From the NCBI RefSeq assembly GCF_007750855.1, contig NZ_CP036291.1, positions 62,001 to 126,000 of the forward strand: DNA of 64,000 nucleotides, written 5' to 3'. Made by a program: the position numbers and the translations under genes. Position 1 is the stretch's first letter; each line of letters starts with the position of its first letter. The notes beneath the pieces are model-generated. The model searched no databases. It saw nothing but the letters and a program-made list of their open reading frames with translations, and was not told where the DNA came from. The DNA is from Pirellulimonas nuda (GTDB lineage: Bacteria; Planctomycetota; Planctomycetia; Pirellulales; Lacipirellulaceae). Below, piece by piece: positions 34,152 to 49,855 of the stretch.

Positions 34152-35312
34152 ATGGCACGTGACGTCAATGTTGGTCTGGTCGGCTACAAGTTCATGGGCA
34201 AGGCCCACTCGAACGCCTACCTGTCGGTCGATAAGTTCTTCCCCTGCGACGCCCGCCCCGTGATGAAGGCGGTCTGCGGCCGGACGGAGGAGGACGTCAA
34301 GGCGTTCGCCCAGCGATGGGACTGGCAGGGCTACGAGACCGATTGGCGCCGGCTGGTAGAGCGGAAGGACATCGACCTGGTCGACATCGGCACCCCCGGC
34401 TCCACGCACGCAGAGATCGCCATCGCCGCCGCCAAGGCGGGCAAGCACGTCTTCTGCGAGAAGCCGCTGGCCAACTCGCTGGACGAGTGCCGGAAGATGC
34501 TCGAGGCGGTCCGCGCCACGGGGGTCAAGCACATGGTCAACTTCAACTACCGCAAGTGCCCCGCGGTGTCGCTGGCCAAGCAGATGATCGAGGCGGGCCA
34601 GATCGGCCAGGTCCGCCACGTGCGGGCGACCTACCTGCAGGACTGGCTGGTGGACCCCGAGTTCCCCATGAACTGGCGGATGCGCAAGGAGACCGCGGGC
34701 TCCGGCGCCCTGGGCGACCTGGGGGCGCACATCGTCGACCTGGCGCGCTACCTCGTGGGCGAGTTCTCCGAGGTGGTGGGCGACACGAAGACGTTCATCA
34801 CCCAGCGCCCCGCCGAGGGCGCCTCGACCGGCCTGTCGGCCACCGCCGGCGCCGGGACCGAGGCGGTCACCGTCGACGACGCCGCGGTCTTCCTGGCCCG
34901 CTTCACGGGGGGCGCCATCGGCACGTTCGAGGCGACCCGCATGGCGCCCGGGCGGAAGAACTACAACCGCGTCGAGATCAACGGCAGCCTCGGCTCGCTG
35001 GCGTGGTGCTTCGAGGACCTGAACTACCTCGACTTCTTCTCCACCGCGGACGCGTCGGGCGCGCAGGGCTTCCGCCGCATCATCGCCACCGAGGGAGACC
35101 ACCCCTACGCCGGCCAGTGGTGGCCGCCGGGCCACATGCTGGGCTACGACCACTCGTTCGTGAACGCCGTGTACGACCTGCTGCAGGGGATCGCCGAAGA
35201 CAAGAACCCCAACCCCTCGTTCCTAGACGGCGCCCGCTGCGTAGCGGTGCTCGAAGCCGTCGAGCAGAGCGTCGAGAGCTGCGCGTGGGAAGCCGTCGAG
35301 AAGGTGGAGTAG
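34152..35312 (+). CDS. Gfo/Idh/MocA-family NAD(P)-dependent oxidoreductase
   Basis: A 386-residue enzyme with an N-terminal Rossmann domain (VGLVGYKFMGKAHSNAYLSV; KVFCEKPLANS with the family EKP motif near residue 103) and the C-terminal alpha/beta substrate domain (NFNYRKCPAVSLAKQMIEAGQIG, GDLGAHIVDLARYLVGEF, HMLGYDHSFVNAVYDLL). Such enzymes oxidise sugars, inositols or sugar acids. The motif KCP... with Asp-His around GDLGAHIVD fits the family's catalytic arrangement (GDxxxHxxD). It stands alone on the plus strand, with tandem repeats after it; the substrate is unknown. Confidence 0.92.
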   Translation: MARDVNVGLVGYKFMGKAHSNAYLSVDKFFPCDARPVMKAVCGRTEEDVKAFAQRWDWQGYETDWRRLVERKDIDLVDIGTPGSTHAEIAIAAAKAGKHVFCEKPLANSLDECRKMLEAVRATGVKHMVNFNYRKCPAVSLAKQMIEAGQIGQVRHVRATYLQDWLVDPEFPMNWRMRKETAGSGALGDLGAHIVDLARYLVGEFSEVVGDTKTFITQRPAEGASTGLSATAGAGTEAVTVDDAAVFLARFTGGAIGTFEATRMAPGRKNYNRVEINGSLGSLAWCFEDLNYLDFFSTADASGAQGFRRIIATEGDHPYAGQWWPPGHMLGYDHSFVNAVYDLLQGIAEDKNPNPSFLDGARCVAVLEAVEQSVESCAWEAVEKVE

Positions 35313-35316
35313 CGGT

Positions 35317-35418
35317 CAGTTGCCAGTTGCCAGTTGCCAGTTGCAATCCGCTTGCGCGTACCACGGACCACGGACCACGGACCACGGACCACGGACAACA
35401 GGCCAACAGGCCAACAGC
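35317..35418. repeat. Three consecutive short tandem repeats
   Basis: Four copies of CAGTTGC (35317-35344), five copies of CCACGGA (35361-35395) and two full copies of CAACAGGC plus a partial (35396-35418) lie in a row directly after the oxidoreductase stop. An inverted repeat CGTGAATC/CCTTCACG follows near 35470-35488. No gene is present. Confidence 0.95.
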
Positions 35419-35530
35419 AAACGAAACCAGCCGCCTCGACGCGATCCTTGCGTCAGCGGCGGCTGGTGGCGTGAATCCCTTCACGCGGTCGTAATTGAAC
35501 GCCCCCGCCCACTGGGAGGGGACGCTAGAC

Positions 35531-35980
35531 TCAGTACGGCCCGATCGATTTCGGATTCCTGTCCAAGAAGTCGCGCGGCCCACGCACCGTGTAGTACGGG
35601 TAGGCCGTCTGACCGGTCGGCGGGCCCTGGGCGAAGTTGTACTGGTTGTCGCACTCGGCACAGTCCAGCACGGCGTTGACCGCGCCGTTCACGCAGGCGT
35701 TGGCGTTGCATCCGCTCAGGCCGTAGCCCTTGCCGCAGCCGCCGCACGCGTCGCAGCCCTGGCCGCCGCAGGCGCCACACTGTCCATCGAGCAGGCAGCC
35801 GCCCCCCGGTGGGCACGCGCTGCGGCAGATCGTGGGCCGGGGCGCAAGTTGCGACCTCCGGACGTGGCACGGCGCGTCGCCGCAACCTACCGTCGATCCA
35901 CAGCCTTTGTTGCCAAGCGTCTGGCAACCAACGCTAGATACGGCCAAACCGACCGCTAAAGCGGCATAGAGCAGTTTCAT
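35531..35980 (-). CDS. Cysteine-rich lipoprotein of unknown function
   Basis: A 149-residue lipoprotein: signal peptide LLYAALAVGLAVSSVGC with lipobox SVGC (Cys19), so it is anchored in a membrane. The mature part has 15 further Cys in Gly-rich blocks (GDAPC, GGGCLLDGQCGACGGQGCDACGGC, SGCNANAC, LDCAECD) and ends with a Tyr/Pro-rich tail (PPTGQTAYPYYTVRGPRDFLD). It may bind metal or be disulphide-crosslinked in the envelope; planctomycetes have many Cys-rich surface proteins. It is not a known zinc finger. ATG 35980 was chosen for the signal peptide. Confidence 0.8.
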   Translation of the reverse strand: MKLLYAALAVGLAVSSVGCQTLGNKGCGSTVGCGDAPCHVRRSQLAPRPTICRSACPPGGGCLLDGQCGACGGQGCDACGGCGKGYGLSGCNANACVNGAVNAVLDCAECDNQYNFAQGPPTGQTAYPYYTVRGPRDFLDRNPKSIGPY

Positions 35981-36158
35981 TGTGTTCCCCCCCAGGAGCA
36001 ACCGGCTGCCATCAAAACGTCCCCCCCCGGGACGCTCGGGCGCAGGTGTCTGCACAGAAGGGTATCGGCGGCACAACCGGTTGAATCCAGCAAATCGCTA
36101 CCACCGGCGCCGCTGGCGCCAAGTTGCTGCGACGCCATACTGGTACGGTTAGAACCTT

Positions 36159-36267
36159 GTAGGCAGGAACAAGCCGAGCGAAGCTCGGCGCACTTCCGGC
36201 GTGGGGCGGGTACTCCCCCCCCGCTTGCCGGAGCTGCGCCCGCTGACGCGGGCTTGATCCGGCCTAC
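36159..36267. repeat. 'GTAGGCAGGAACAAGCC' inverted repeat upstream of cstA
   Basis: Outer arms 36159-36175 and 36251-36267 match at 15 of 17 positions, with a small hairpin GCCGAGCGAAGCTCGGC inside at 36173-36189. It lies in the 330-base space between the divergent lipoprotein and cstA genes. Apart from this, a GGCGCCGCTGGCGCC hairpin at about 36107-36121 is the only other structure there. Confidence 0.8.
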
Positions 36268-36310
36268 ATCCACTTTTCCCCGCTTGGTGCACTACGTGCA
36301 CCCTACGCAC

Positions 36311-38158
<1,848 letters not shown>

Positions 38159-38173
<15 letters not shown>

Positions 38174-38262
38174 GCCGCCGGAGGTTTCGCGGGGGAGACA
38201 ACGATCGAGCCACCAGAGCAACGAAGCTGTCAGAACTCCGGCGGCTGACGCCGACGGCTCGC
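38159..38262. repeat. 'GAGCCGTCGGCGTAA' inverted repeat overlapping the cstA stop
   Basis: Left arm 38159-38183 and right arm 38236-38260 match at 23 of 25. As in nadB, the left arm provides GAG CCG TCG GCG TAA, the last four codons and stop of cstA. The right arm extends to the 3' end of the convergent hibernation factor gene. Confidence 0.92.
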
Positions 38263-38308
38263 CATTGCTTTGCGGAACATCGTCCGCGGGTCGGGTCGGG
38301 CGTTTGGG

Positions 38309-38695
38309 CTACTCGTCCTCATCCAGATCGTCGTCCGCCGCGTCCCCCGACTGGTCCCCCGCCATCGACACCCGCCCACGCGGGTCTTCGAGCCGGTCGA
38401 GCGTGCGGCTTAGCAGCGTGCGCATCTTCTCGGCGGCGCCTTCGAGGGCGTGCTCCAGCGTGGCCGCGTCGTCGCGCACCGTCACCGGCTGGCGCCCCGC
38501 TAGGCGGGCCTCCAGCACGCACCGCTTGTCGTGCTCGCCGAACTTCACCGCGCTGTTTTGGTCGCTCAGGTGGACCTCGACACGGGTGATTTTTTCTCCA
38601 AAACGCCCCAAGACCTCGGTGACGACGTTCTCCACATAACCGGCCAGCTTGGCGGTGCCGCTGATGTGATTGTCTGTGTTGAGTTGCACCTGCAT
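38309..38695 (-). CDS. Ribosome hibernation promoting factor family protein (short form)
   Basis: A 128-residue protein with the HPF/RaiA alpha-beta fold: MQVQLNTDNHISGTAKLAGYVENVVTEVLGRFGEKITRVEVHLSDQNSAVKFGEHDKRCVLEARLAGRQPVTVRDDAATLEHALEGAAEKMRTLL, cut here by the conserved arrangement of a beta strand, long helix, strands and second helix. It would bind the 30S subunit between head and body and silence ribosomes in stationary phase. It lacks the C-terminal dimerisation domain of long HPFs; the acidic tail (DDDLDEDE) is extra. It is convergent with cstA. ATG 38695 matches the fold start. Confidence 0.85.
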   Translation of the reverse strand: MQVQLNTDNHISGTAKLAGYVENVVTEVLGRFGEKITRVEVHLSDQNSAVKFGEHDKRCVLEARLAGRQPVTVRDDAATLEHALEGAAEKMRTLLSRTLDRLEDPRGRVSMAGDQSGDAADDDLDEDE

Positions 38696-39078
38696 CGCGT
38701 TTCCAGCTGAGATGAGTTGACCGTGATTGCTCCGTCCAAGAAATCGTAGGCTCCCCTCCCGGGCGACGCCACTCCTCGCATCTTGATACGCAGCTGAGTG
38801 CGTGTGGGTTTGACCTTGCCGCAGCACCCCCGGAGTTGGTCGCCAGGCCTGCAAATTGTCCATCGCCCGACCAGAATTTTGCCAGAACACCCCTGCGGAC
38901 GACGCAAAATCGCCCCGATGGGCGAGGGAGATTGCGTCTGGCGCCACGATTGCTGGGCGGGGTTGACGGACCCATCTGGCCGGTCTTGGGGAGCCGTCTA
39001 TGCTTACTCAAATCGGTCCTCGAAACCGTGAGCGCAGCTCGCCGGAAGCGATCGAGATCGCCGCAGAGTCGTAGCCCT
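38696..39078. other. Intergenic region between divergent hpf and sensor kinase genes
   Basis: These 383 bases separate two genes transcribed away from each other. I see no inverted repeat family member and no clear gene. The frame of the kinase stays open back to 38836, which would add 81 residues with no recognisable content; this is probably accidental in GC-rich DNA. Confidence 0.5.
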
Positions 39079-42000
39079 ATGCAAGCAACTCCCCAGCCGC
39101 GAAGCGACGATCTGGCCGCCGCCGCAGCCGTTGCGTCTCCCCGCACCGAACCCGAGCCCGCGGACCCCGCCTGTTTCCATGTCGTCGCGATCGGCGCCTC
39201 GGCCGGGGGGCTGGAGTCGCTCGAAAAGTTCTTCCGCGACATGCCGCTGGATTCGGGGATGGCGTTCGTGGTGCTGCAGCACCTCTCGCCCGACTTCCGC
39301 AGCCTGATGGACGAGCTGCTGGCGCGCCAGACCAAGATCCGCATCTGCAAGGCGGAAGACGACATGGCGGTCGAGCCGAACACGATCTACCTGAACCCGC
39401 CACGCAAGAACATGATCGTCTCGGGGGGGAACCTCTACTTGAGCGACCTCGACCCGAACGAGTCGCTCGCGCTGCCGATCGACCAGTTCTTCCGCTCCCT
39501 GGCCAGCGACTACCGCCGCCAGGCGATCGCGGTGGTCCTCTCCGGAACCGGCAGCGACGGCTCGCGGGGCGTGCGCGACGTGTACGAGGCGGGCGGCCTG
39601 GTGCTGGCAGAGACGGAAGAAACCGCCAAGTTCGACGGCATGCCGCGCAGCGCGCAGGAGACCGGCTGCGTCCACCTGGCGCTCCCCCCCGATGCGATGC
39701 CCGAGGCGCTGGTGAGCTACGTGAACCAGTCTCTCAGCCCGCAGGACTTCGCCGACCAGGTGTTTGTTCCGCCGCGGCTCGGGGGGATGGAGCGGATCTT
39801 CCGGCTGATCCGCGACGCCTACGGCATCGACTTCTCCTTCTACAAACCCAACACGGTGGTGCGACGGGTCGAGAGGCGTGTGTCGCTGATGCACTCCGGC
39901 TCGATCGACGCCTACGTCCGCCAAGTCGAGAGCGATCCCGAAGAGCTGAACGCGCTGTACCGCGACCTGCTGATCGGGGTGACGCGTTTCTTCCGAGACC
40001 GAGACGCGTTCGACTACCTCAAGGAAGAGGTCTTCCCAGAGCTAATCCAGGGGAAGGCTAGCGGCGAGGAACTGCGGGTGTGGGTGGCGGGCTGCGCATC
40101 CGGGGAAGAAGCCTACTCCATCGCGATCCTGGTGGAAGAAGCGATGCGCGACGCCGGCAAGTCGCTGGAAGTGAAGCTGTTCGCCACCGACATCCACCCC
40201 ACGTCGCTTGAGGTAGCCGCCGCGGGGGTTTACCCCAGCGAGTCGTTCACCCAGGTGAGCACCGAACGACTCGAGCGCTACTTCCAGCCGGTTTCGGGGG
40301 GGCGGTTCCAGGTGCGGACCGCGCTGCGGCAGATGGTGGTCTTCGCCAAGCACAACGTGTTCAAGGACGCCCCGTTTACCAAGCTCGACCTGATTAGTTG
40401 CCGCAACCTGCTGATCTACCTGCAGCCGCTGGCGCAGAAGAAGGCGCTATCGCTGTTCCACTTCGGCCTGCGGCCGCGGGGTATCTTGGTGCTGGGTCCG
40501 AGCGAGAGCCCGGGGGACCTGAAGGACGAACTCGAGTCGTGCAACAACCGCTGGAAGGTATTCCGCAAGCGGCGTGACGTCCGGCTGCCGGCAGAGGTGC
40601 GATTGACGCCGCTGGCGCCGCGCGAGGCGGCGCCCCAACGCACGCTCGTCCCGCCCCCTCCGCCCCCCCCGCCGCACCGCAGCCTGTTGCGGGCCTACGA
40701 CGCGCTGCTGGCGCGGATCGCGTCGGCCGCCTACCTGATCGACGACGCCCGCAACGTGCTGCACGTGTTCGGCGATGGGCAACAGCACCTTCAGCCGCGC
40801 GGGGGGCGCCTCTCGCTCGACCTGCTGGAGATGGTGCAGGAAGACCTGCGGCCCGTGCTGGGCGCGGCGATCCAACGCGTGCGCGGCGGCGCCGAGCCGG
40901 TGGCCACCACGGCGGTCAAGCTCGACTCCGACCAGGGCGAGAGAGAGCTGAGCGTGCGCGTGGAGCGTCTGCACGACCCGACCGTGGGCCAGACCTGGAT
41001 GCTTGTGACGCTGGCGGGCCGAGAAGCTCCCGCCGAGCGAGGCGCCCCCGCCGACGCCGTGCCCGCCTCAGACTTTTCCAGCGCGCGGGTAGACGACCTC
41101 GAGGTAGAGCTGCGCTACGCACGCGAGAACCTGCAGAACACTGTTGAAGAGCTGGAGACCAGCAACGAAGAGCTCCAGGCGACCAACGAAGAGTTGGTGG
41201 CCTCGAACGAAGAGCTGCAGAGCACGAACGAGGAGCTGCACTCGGTCAATGAGGAGCTCTACACCGTCAACGGCGAGTACCAGAACAAGATCGCGGAGCT
41301 GACCGAGCTCACGCACGACATGGAGAACCTGCTGGAGAGCACCGAGATCGGCACGATCTTCCTCGACCGCGACCTCGCCATCCGGAAGTACACGGGCAAG
41401 GTGGCCGCCTGGTTCGATTTGGTCAGCCGCGACGTCGGCCGGAAGATCTCTGCGTTCTCCAACAACCTCGGGTACGCGGGGCTGATCGAAGACCTCGGCC
41501 GCGTGCTGGAGAGCGGCCAACCGCTCGAGCGCGAGGTGCGCGATCAAAGCGGCAAGTGGCTGCTGCTGCGACTCCACCCCTACCGCGGCGAGGGCGCCCC
41601 GGCGGGCGTCGTGATGACGCTGATCGATATCTCCAATCTCAAGCGGATGGAGCGCGAGGCGGCCAGGCTGGCCTTGGTGGCCCGCCACACGGACAACGCG
41701 GTGGTGATCACCGACCCCGCGGGGCTCACCGAGTGGGTGAACGAAGGCTTCACGCGGATCACCGGATTCGATCTGCAAGACGTGCTGGGCAAGAAGCCCG
41801 GAGAGGTGCTCCAGGGGCCCGAGAGCAGCACAGACACGATCCGAGTGATGCGGGAGCGCATCCAAGAGAAGAAGGGCTTTAATGTCGAGATCGTCAATTA
41901 CTCCAAGCACGGTCGCTCGTATTGGCTAGCCATCGAGGCTCGCCCGATGTTCGACGACTCGGGTGAGATGACCGGCTTCATGGCCATTGAGCGCGACGTT

Positions 42001-43158
42001 ACCGACCTCAAACGGGCCCAGGCCAGGGCGCAAGAAGAGGTCGCCCGTCGCGACGAGTTCTTGGCCATGCTCTCGCACGAGCTGCGCAACCCGCTGGGCG
42101 CCATCAAGAACGGGCTTGAGGTGTTGGAGCGGTCCGGCGAGCTAGACGATCGCAAGGAGATCGAAGGGGTGCTGACCGCCCAGGTGGCGCAGATGACCCG
42201 CCTGCTGGACGACCTGCTGGACGTCTCTCGCATCCGCCAGAACAAGGTGTTGATCCAGAAACGCCCGATCGACCTGAAACGGACCGCCGAAGACGCCATC
42301 GCCGCCGTTATGCCGCTGGCGGAGTCGCGCGGCTGCCCGCTGCGGGTTCAGCTCTCCGAGGAGCCTGTTGTTGTGCTGGGGGACGCGGCGCGGCTTCAGC
42401 AGGTGCAGGTCAACCTGCTGACGAACGCCATCCGGCATTCGGCGCCGGGCGATCCGGTGGATCTATTGCTTGAGATGCACGGGGACTGTGCGGTGATCAC
42501 GGTCCAGGACCAGGGCGAAGGCATCAGCCCGGAGTTGCAGTCCAAGGTGTTCGACCTCTTCTTCCAGGCCCGGCCCGGCATCGCCCGCTCCGAAGGGGGG
42601 CTGGGAGTCGGCCTCTCGCTGGTGCGCGACTTCGTGGCCAAGCACGCCGGGACGGTAGCCGTTTACAGCGAAGGGGTCGGGGAGGGGACGCGCTTTGTGG
42701 TGACCCTGCCGGTGCACCACGGGGTCGCCGACCGAGCGGAGCAGCACAAGCCGATCGCTGCCCAGCCGCTACGGATTGTGATTGTAGAAGACCAAGAAGC
42801 GAACCGGCGGATGCTGCGGCGGGTGCTGGAACTCGACGGGCACCAGGTCTGGGAGGCGGACAGCGCCAGCCAAGGAATCGACGCGATCCAAGAACACCGT
42901 CCCGACCTGGCGCTGGTCGACATCGGCCTGCCCGACATGCCCGGTTACGAGATCGCACGACGCTTGCGCCGCGACGACCACCACGCGTCGCTGCTGGTGG
43001 CGCTAACCGGTTACGGGCAGGCGTCGGACGTAGAGACGGCCCTTGAGGCCGGTTTCGACGCCCACTTGGCGAAGCCGTTGGATCTGAACCACCTGGCGCG
43101 CTGCCTAGCGACGGCGCACGTGGGCCGGGGCGTCGCCGAGCCGACCGGGTCTGAGTAG
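39079..43158 (+). CDS. CheB-CheR-PAS-histidine kinase-receiver hybrid sensor
   Basis: A 1359-residue protein. In order: CheB methylesterase (GASAGG, Ser41; [15 protein letters not shown]) at about 33-215; CheR methyltransferase (N-domain about 225, [27 protein letters not shown] with SAM-binding, [19 protein letters not shown]) to about 500; a Pro-rich linker; a coiled coil of repeated NEELQ/TNEEL units (about 690-730); two PAS regions (about 750-860 and 865-985, with PAC); HisKA ([12 protein letters not shown], His about 1000); HATPase ([20 protein letters not shown]); and a REC domain ([10 protein letters not shown], Asp about 1280). This known fusion class likely turns methylation/light/redox cues into phosphotransfer. 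No receptor, CheA or output regulator is adjacent. ATG 39079 is the favoured start. Confidence 0.93.
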   Translation: MQATPQPRSDDLAAAAAVASPRTEPEPADPACFHVVAIGASAGGLESLEKFFRDMPLDSGMAFVVLQHLSPDFRSLMDELLARQTKIRICKAEDDMAVEPNTIYLNPPRKNMIVSGGNLYLSDLDPNESLALPIDQFFRSLASDYRRQAIAVVLSGTGSDGSRGVRDVYEAGGLVLAETEETAKFDGMPRSAQETGCVHLALPPDAMPEALVSYVNQSLSPQDFADQVFVPPRLGGMERIFRLIRDAYGIDFSFYKPNTVVRRVERRVSLMHSGSIDAYVRQVESDPEELNALYRDLLIGVTRFFRDRDAFDYLKEEVFPELIQGKASGEELRVWVAGCASGEEAYSIAILVEEAMRDAGKSLEVKLFATDIHPTSLEVAAAGVYPSESFTQVSTERLERYFQPVSGGRFQVRTALRQMVVFAKHNVFKDAPFTKLDLISCRNLLIYLQPLAQKKALSLFHFGLRPRGILVLGPSESPGDLKDELESCNNRWKVFRKRRDVRLPAEVRLTPLAPREAAPQRTLVPPPPPPPPHRSLLRAYDALLARIASAAYLIDDARNVLHVFGDGQQHLQPRGGRLSLDLLEMVQEDLRPVLGAAIQRVRGGAEPVATTAVKLDSDQGERELSVRVERLHDPTVGQTWMLVTLAGREAPAERGAPADAVPASDFSSARVDDLEVELRYARENLQNTVEELETSNEELQATNEELVASNEELQSTNEELHSVNEELYTVNGEYQNKIAELTELTHDMENLLESTEIGTIFLDRDLAIRKYTGKVAAWFDLVSRDVGRKISAFSNNLGYAGLIEDLGRVLESGQPLEREVRDQSGKWLLLRLHPYRGEGAPAGVVMTLIDISNLKRMEREAARLALVARHTDNAVVITDPAGLTEWVNEGFTRITGFDLQDVLGKKPGEVLQGPESSTDTIRVMRERIQEKKGFNVEIVNYSKHGRSYWLAIEARPMFDDSGEMTGFMAIERDVTDLKRAQARAQEEVARRDEFLAMLSHELRNPLGAIKNGLEVLERSGELDDRKEIEGVLTAQVAQMTRLLDDLLDVSRIRQNKVLIQKRPIDLKRTAEDAIAAVMPLAESRGCPLRVQLSEEPVVVLGDAARLQQVQVNLLTNAIRHSAPGDPVDLLLEMHGDCAVITVQDQGEGISPELQSKVFDLFFQARPGIARSEGGLGVGLSLVRDFVAKHAGTVAVYSEGVGEGTRFVVTLPVHHGVADRAEQHKPIAAQPLRIVIVEDQEANRRMLRRVLELDGHQVWEADSASQGIDAIQEHRPDLALVDIGLPDMPGYEIARRLRRDDHHASLLVALTGYGQASDVETALEAGFDAHLAKPLDLNHLARCLATAHVGRGVAEPTGSE

Positions 43159-43175
43159 AGCCGTGCGGTCTCTGC

Positions 43176-43769
43176 CTAGTAGGGGGTTCCGGCCTGACGC
43201 GCGGTGCGCAGCGCCTCGGCGTACCACTCCAGCTCGTCGAAGAACTTCCCCGCGCTCCGGGCTAAGCGGTCGGCCGTTTCTTGGCCGTTGGGCCGACCTC
43301 CTGCATCGAGCATCGACTGCGCCTTTGGCAGCGGCAGCAGCGATGGGATGCTCGGCATCCCCAGCTCTGCCAGCATCGCCCGTAGCTGCATCGCCGCCCG
43401 CACGCCGCCGAACGGGCCCGCCGAGTAGCACACGATCGCCGAGGGGCGGAAGAACCACTCTTCGAGAAAGTGGTCGAGCAGGTTCGACAGGGCGGGGGGG
43501 ATGGAGTGGTTGTACTCGGCCGAAACCACGATCACCGCGTCGGCCTTGCGGATGATCTCGGCCAGCTTTTCCAGCGGTTCGGGCGCCTGGCCGGCATCGT
43601 ACTCCTTGTACATCTTGTCCAGCAGCGGCAGCCGGAACTCTTCCATCGCGTCAACCAGCCGCGCCTCGTGGCCCCGCTGTTCGGCTAGCCGCATCAGGAA
43701 CCTGGCGGGGCGGATGCCGATCCGTTCGGAGCGGACGCTGCCAAGGATGATCGGGATTTTCAGGGGCAT
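43176..43769 (-). CDS. NADPH-dependent FMN reductase family protein
   Basis: A 197-residue flavodoxin-like protein. The start PLKIPIILGSVRSERIGIRPARFL has the phosphate-binding loop GSVRxxRxG, and the central VVSAEYNHSIPPALSNLLDHFLEEW is the hallmark of this family (PEYN-like). It reduces FMN, quinones or azo compounds. ATG 43769 begins the conserved part. It is divergent from the LysR gene at 44069, a classic regulator-target arrangement, so LysR may control it. Confidence 0.9.
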   Translation of the reverse strand: MPLKIPIILGSVRSERIGIRPARFLMRLAEQRGHEARLVDAMEEFRLPLLDKMYKEYDAGQAPEPLEKLAEIIRKADAVIVVSAEYNHSIPPALSNLLDHFLEEWFFRPSAIVCYSAGPFGGVRAAMQLRAMLAELGMPSIPSLLPLPKAQSMLDAGGRPNGQETADRLARSAGKFFDELEWYAEALRTARQAGTPY

Positions 43770-43931
43770 GGGTCTGGCTCGTTGGTACGGGACTAGGGCG
43801 GGAGTGCGGGCAGTCAGACAAGCAAACCCAATGCCGCGCTCACGGCCCTGGCGAGCCGCTGTGCGGCGGGCCGCATTCTTCATTGACAGCGGAGCCAGCG
43901 TTTGGCTAGGTTATTATCGCAAAAGCGAATC

Positions 43932-43961
43932 TTGACCCGACGCGGTATTGGCCGAGATAAT
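43932..43961 (+). promoter_or_regulatory. Candidate promoter for the LysR gene
   Basis: A -35 box TTGACC (43932-43937), an 18-base spacer and -10 box GATAAT (43956-43961) face the LysR gene, whose ATG is 107 bases downstream. The 299-base divergent space would also have to hold the FMN reductase promoter and the LysR binding sites; no gene is inside it. Confidence 0.5.
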
Positions 43962-44068
43962 CTTCCCGCCGAGTTTAGGCCGGTTGAACATCGAAGTTGG
44001 GCCGTTAGCCGCCCAAGGAATGTCCGGTTCTTACTGTCTCAAATGCCGTTTAAGCCCGTCTGCTTCCT

Positions 44069-45016
44069 ATGCACCTCCGCTCGCTGAAAATCTTCTGCGA
44101 CACCGTCCGACTCCGCAGCTTCTCGAAGGCGGCGGAGGAGAACGGCGTATCTCAGTCGAGCGCTAGCCAGGTGGTGCACCAGCTGGAAGAGCGGCTTGGC
44201 GTGCAGATGATCGATCGGTCGAAGCGGCCGTTCGTGCTCACGCCAGAGGGAGAGCACTTCTACGACGGCTGCCGGGCGATCGTCCGCCGCTACGCAGACC
44301 TGGTGCGCGAGGTCACGTCGCTTCACGAAGCGGTCAGCGCGCGGCTGCGGGTGGCCTCGATCTACTCCATCGGCCTGGCGCATATGAGCCAGTACCTGCG
44401 GGAGTTCCTGGAAGCCAACCCGCGTGCCGACGTGCGGATGGAGTACCTGCACCCCGACCGCGTGTACGAATCGGTAGAGAGCGACGAGGCAGACCTCGGC
44501 CTGGTGAGCTACCCAGAACCGACGCGGATGATCGACACCACCGCCTGGCGTGACGAGCCGATGGTGTTGGTGTGCCGGCCCGATCACCCGCTCGCGGCGC
44601 TCCCCGCGATTTCGCTGGAGATGCTCGACGGCAAGTCGTTGGTGGCGTTTCAGAGCGGGCTGCGGATCCGCGAAGAGATCGACCACGCATTAGACGAGGC
44701 GGGCGCCCAGGTGCGGGTGGCGTTGGAGTTCGACAACATCGAGACCATCAAGCGGGCCGTGGAAGCAGGGGACGGGGTGGCGTTGCTCCCCGAGCCGACG
44801 GTGGGCCGCGAGGTGGCCACCGGCGACCTGACCAAGCTGCCGCTGACCGACGGCGCGTTGGTGCGTCCGTTGGGGTTCATCCACCGCCGTGACAGGCCGC
44901 TCAGCGACACCGCGCGGCGGCTGATCCAACTCCTCCAATCGCACGCCGCAGACCCGCTGGCGGACTGCGACCGAGCCGCGTCGGGGCGTTTCTCCGCCGC
45001 GGACCTGAAACACTAG
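44069..45016 (+). CDS. LysR-family transcriptional regulator
   Basis: A 315-residue regulator with the N-terminal winged HTH (LKIFCDTVRLRSFSKAAEENGVSQSSASQVVHQLEERLGVQMIDRS, with the family pattern) and a C-terminal type-2 periplasmic-binding-like effector domain (RLRVASIYSIGLAHMSQYLREFLEANP, LGLVSYPEP, PMVLVCRPDHPLA, ALEFDNIETIKRAVEAGDGVALLPEPTV). It is closest in pattern to CysB/CbbR-like members, but the effector cannot be predicted. It lies divergent from the FMN reductase, a likely target. Confidence 0.94.
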   Translation: MHLRSLKIFCDTVRLRSFSKAAEENGVSQSSASQVVHQLEERLGVQMIDRSKRPFVLTPEGEHFYDGCRAIVRRYADLVREVTSLHEAVSARLRVASIYSIGLAHMSQYLREFLEANPRADVRMEYLHPDRVYESVESDEADLGLVSYPEPTRMIDTTAWRDEPMVLVCRPDHPLAALPAISLEMLDGKSLVAFQSGLRIREEIDHALDEAGAQVRVALEFDNIETIKRAVEAGDGVALLPEPTVGREVATGDLTKLPLTDGALVRPLGFIHRRDRPLSDTARRLIQLLQSHAADPLADCDRAASGRFSAADLKH

Positions 45017-45076
45017 CCGATGCGGGTCGGGGTCGCGGACGACCCGGCTCGCGAGCCGGCCGGAGTCCGCGCCTGA

Positions 45077-45175
45077 GTGAGGAGTGAATGATGAGTCGTG
45101 AGTCGTGCGTCGCGGCCGCTCACCAATCGCCATTCACGATCCGCCAAACGCAATTCACGATTCACCAATCACAAC
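45077..45175. repeat. Quasi-tandem inverted repeat upstream of gltB
   Basis: The left part has GAGTGAGGAGTGAATGATG and GAGTCGTGAGTCGTG words; the right part has their complements, such as CCATTCACGAT, AATTCACGATTCAC and CAATCACAACTCACC. It fills most of the space between the LysR gene and gltB, ending 19 bases before the gltB ATG, so it could lie in the gltB leader. Confidence 0.75.
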
Positions 45176-45194
45176 TCACCACCGTAGGCCCGCC

Positions 45195-49850
<4,656 letters not shown>

Positions 49851-49855
49851 AAAAC

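Noticed and set aside
38836-39078. 81 extra N-terminal residues on the sensor kinase
   Set aside because: They show no domain or conserved pattern; CheB begins close after ATG 39079.
39079-43158. Frameshifted chain of separate che genes
   Set aside because: The frame is open throughout, and this CheB-CheR-PAS-kinase fusion is a known architecture.
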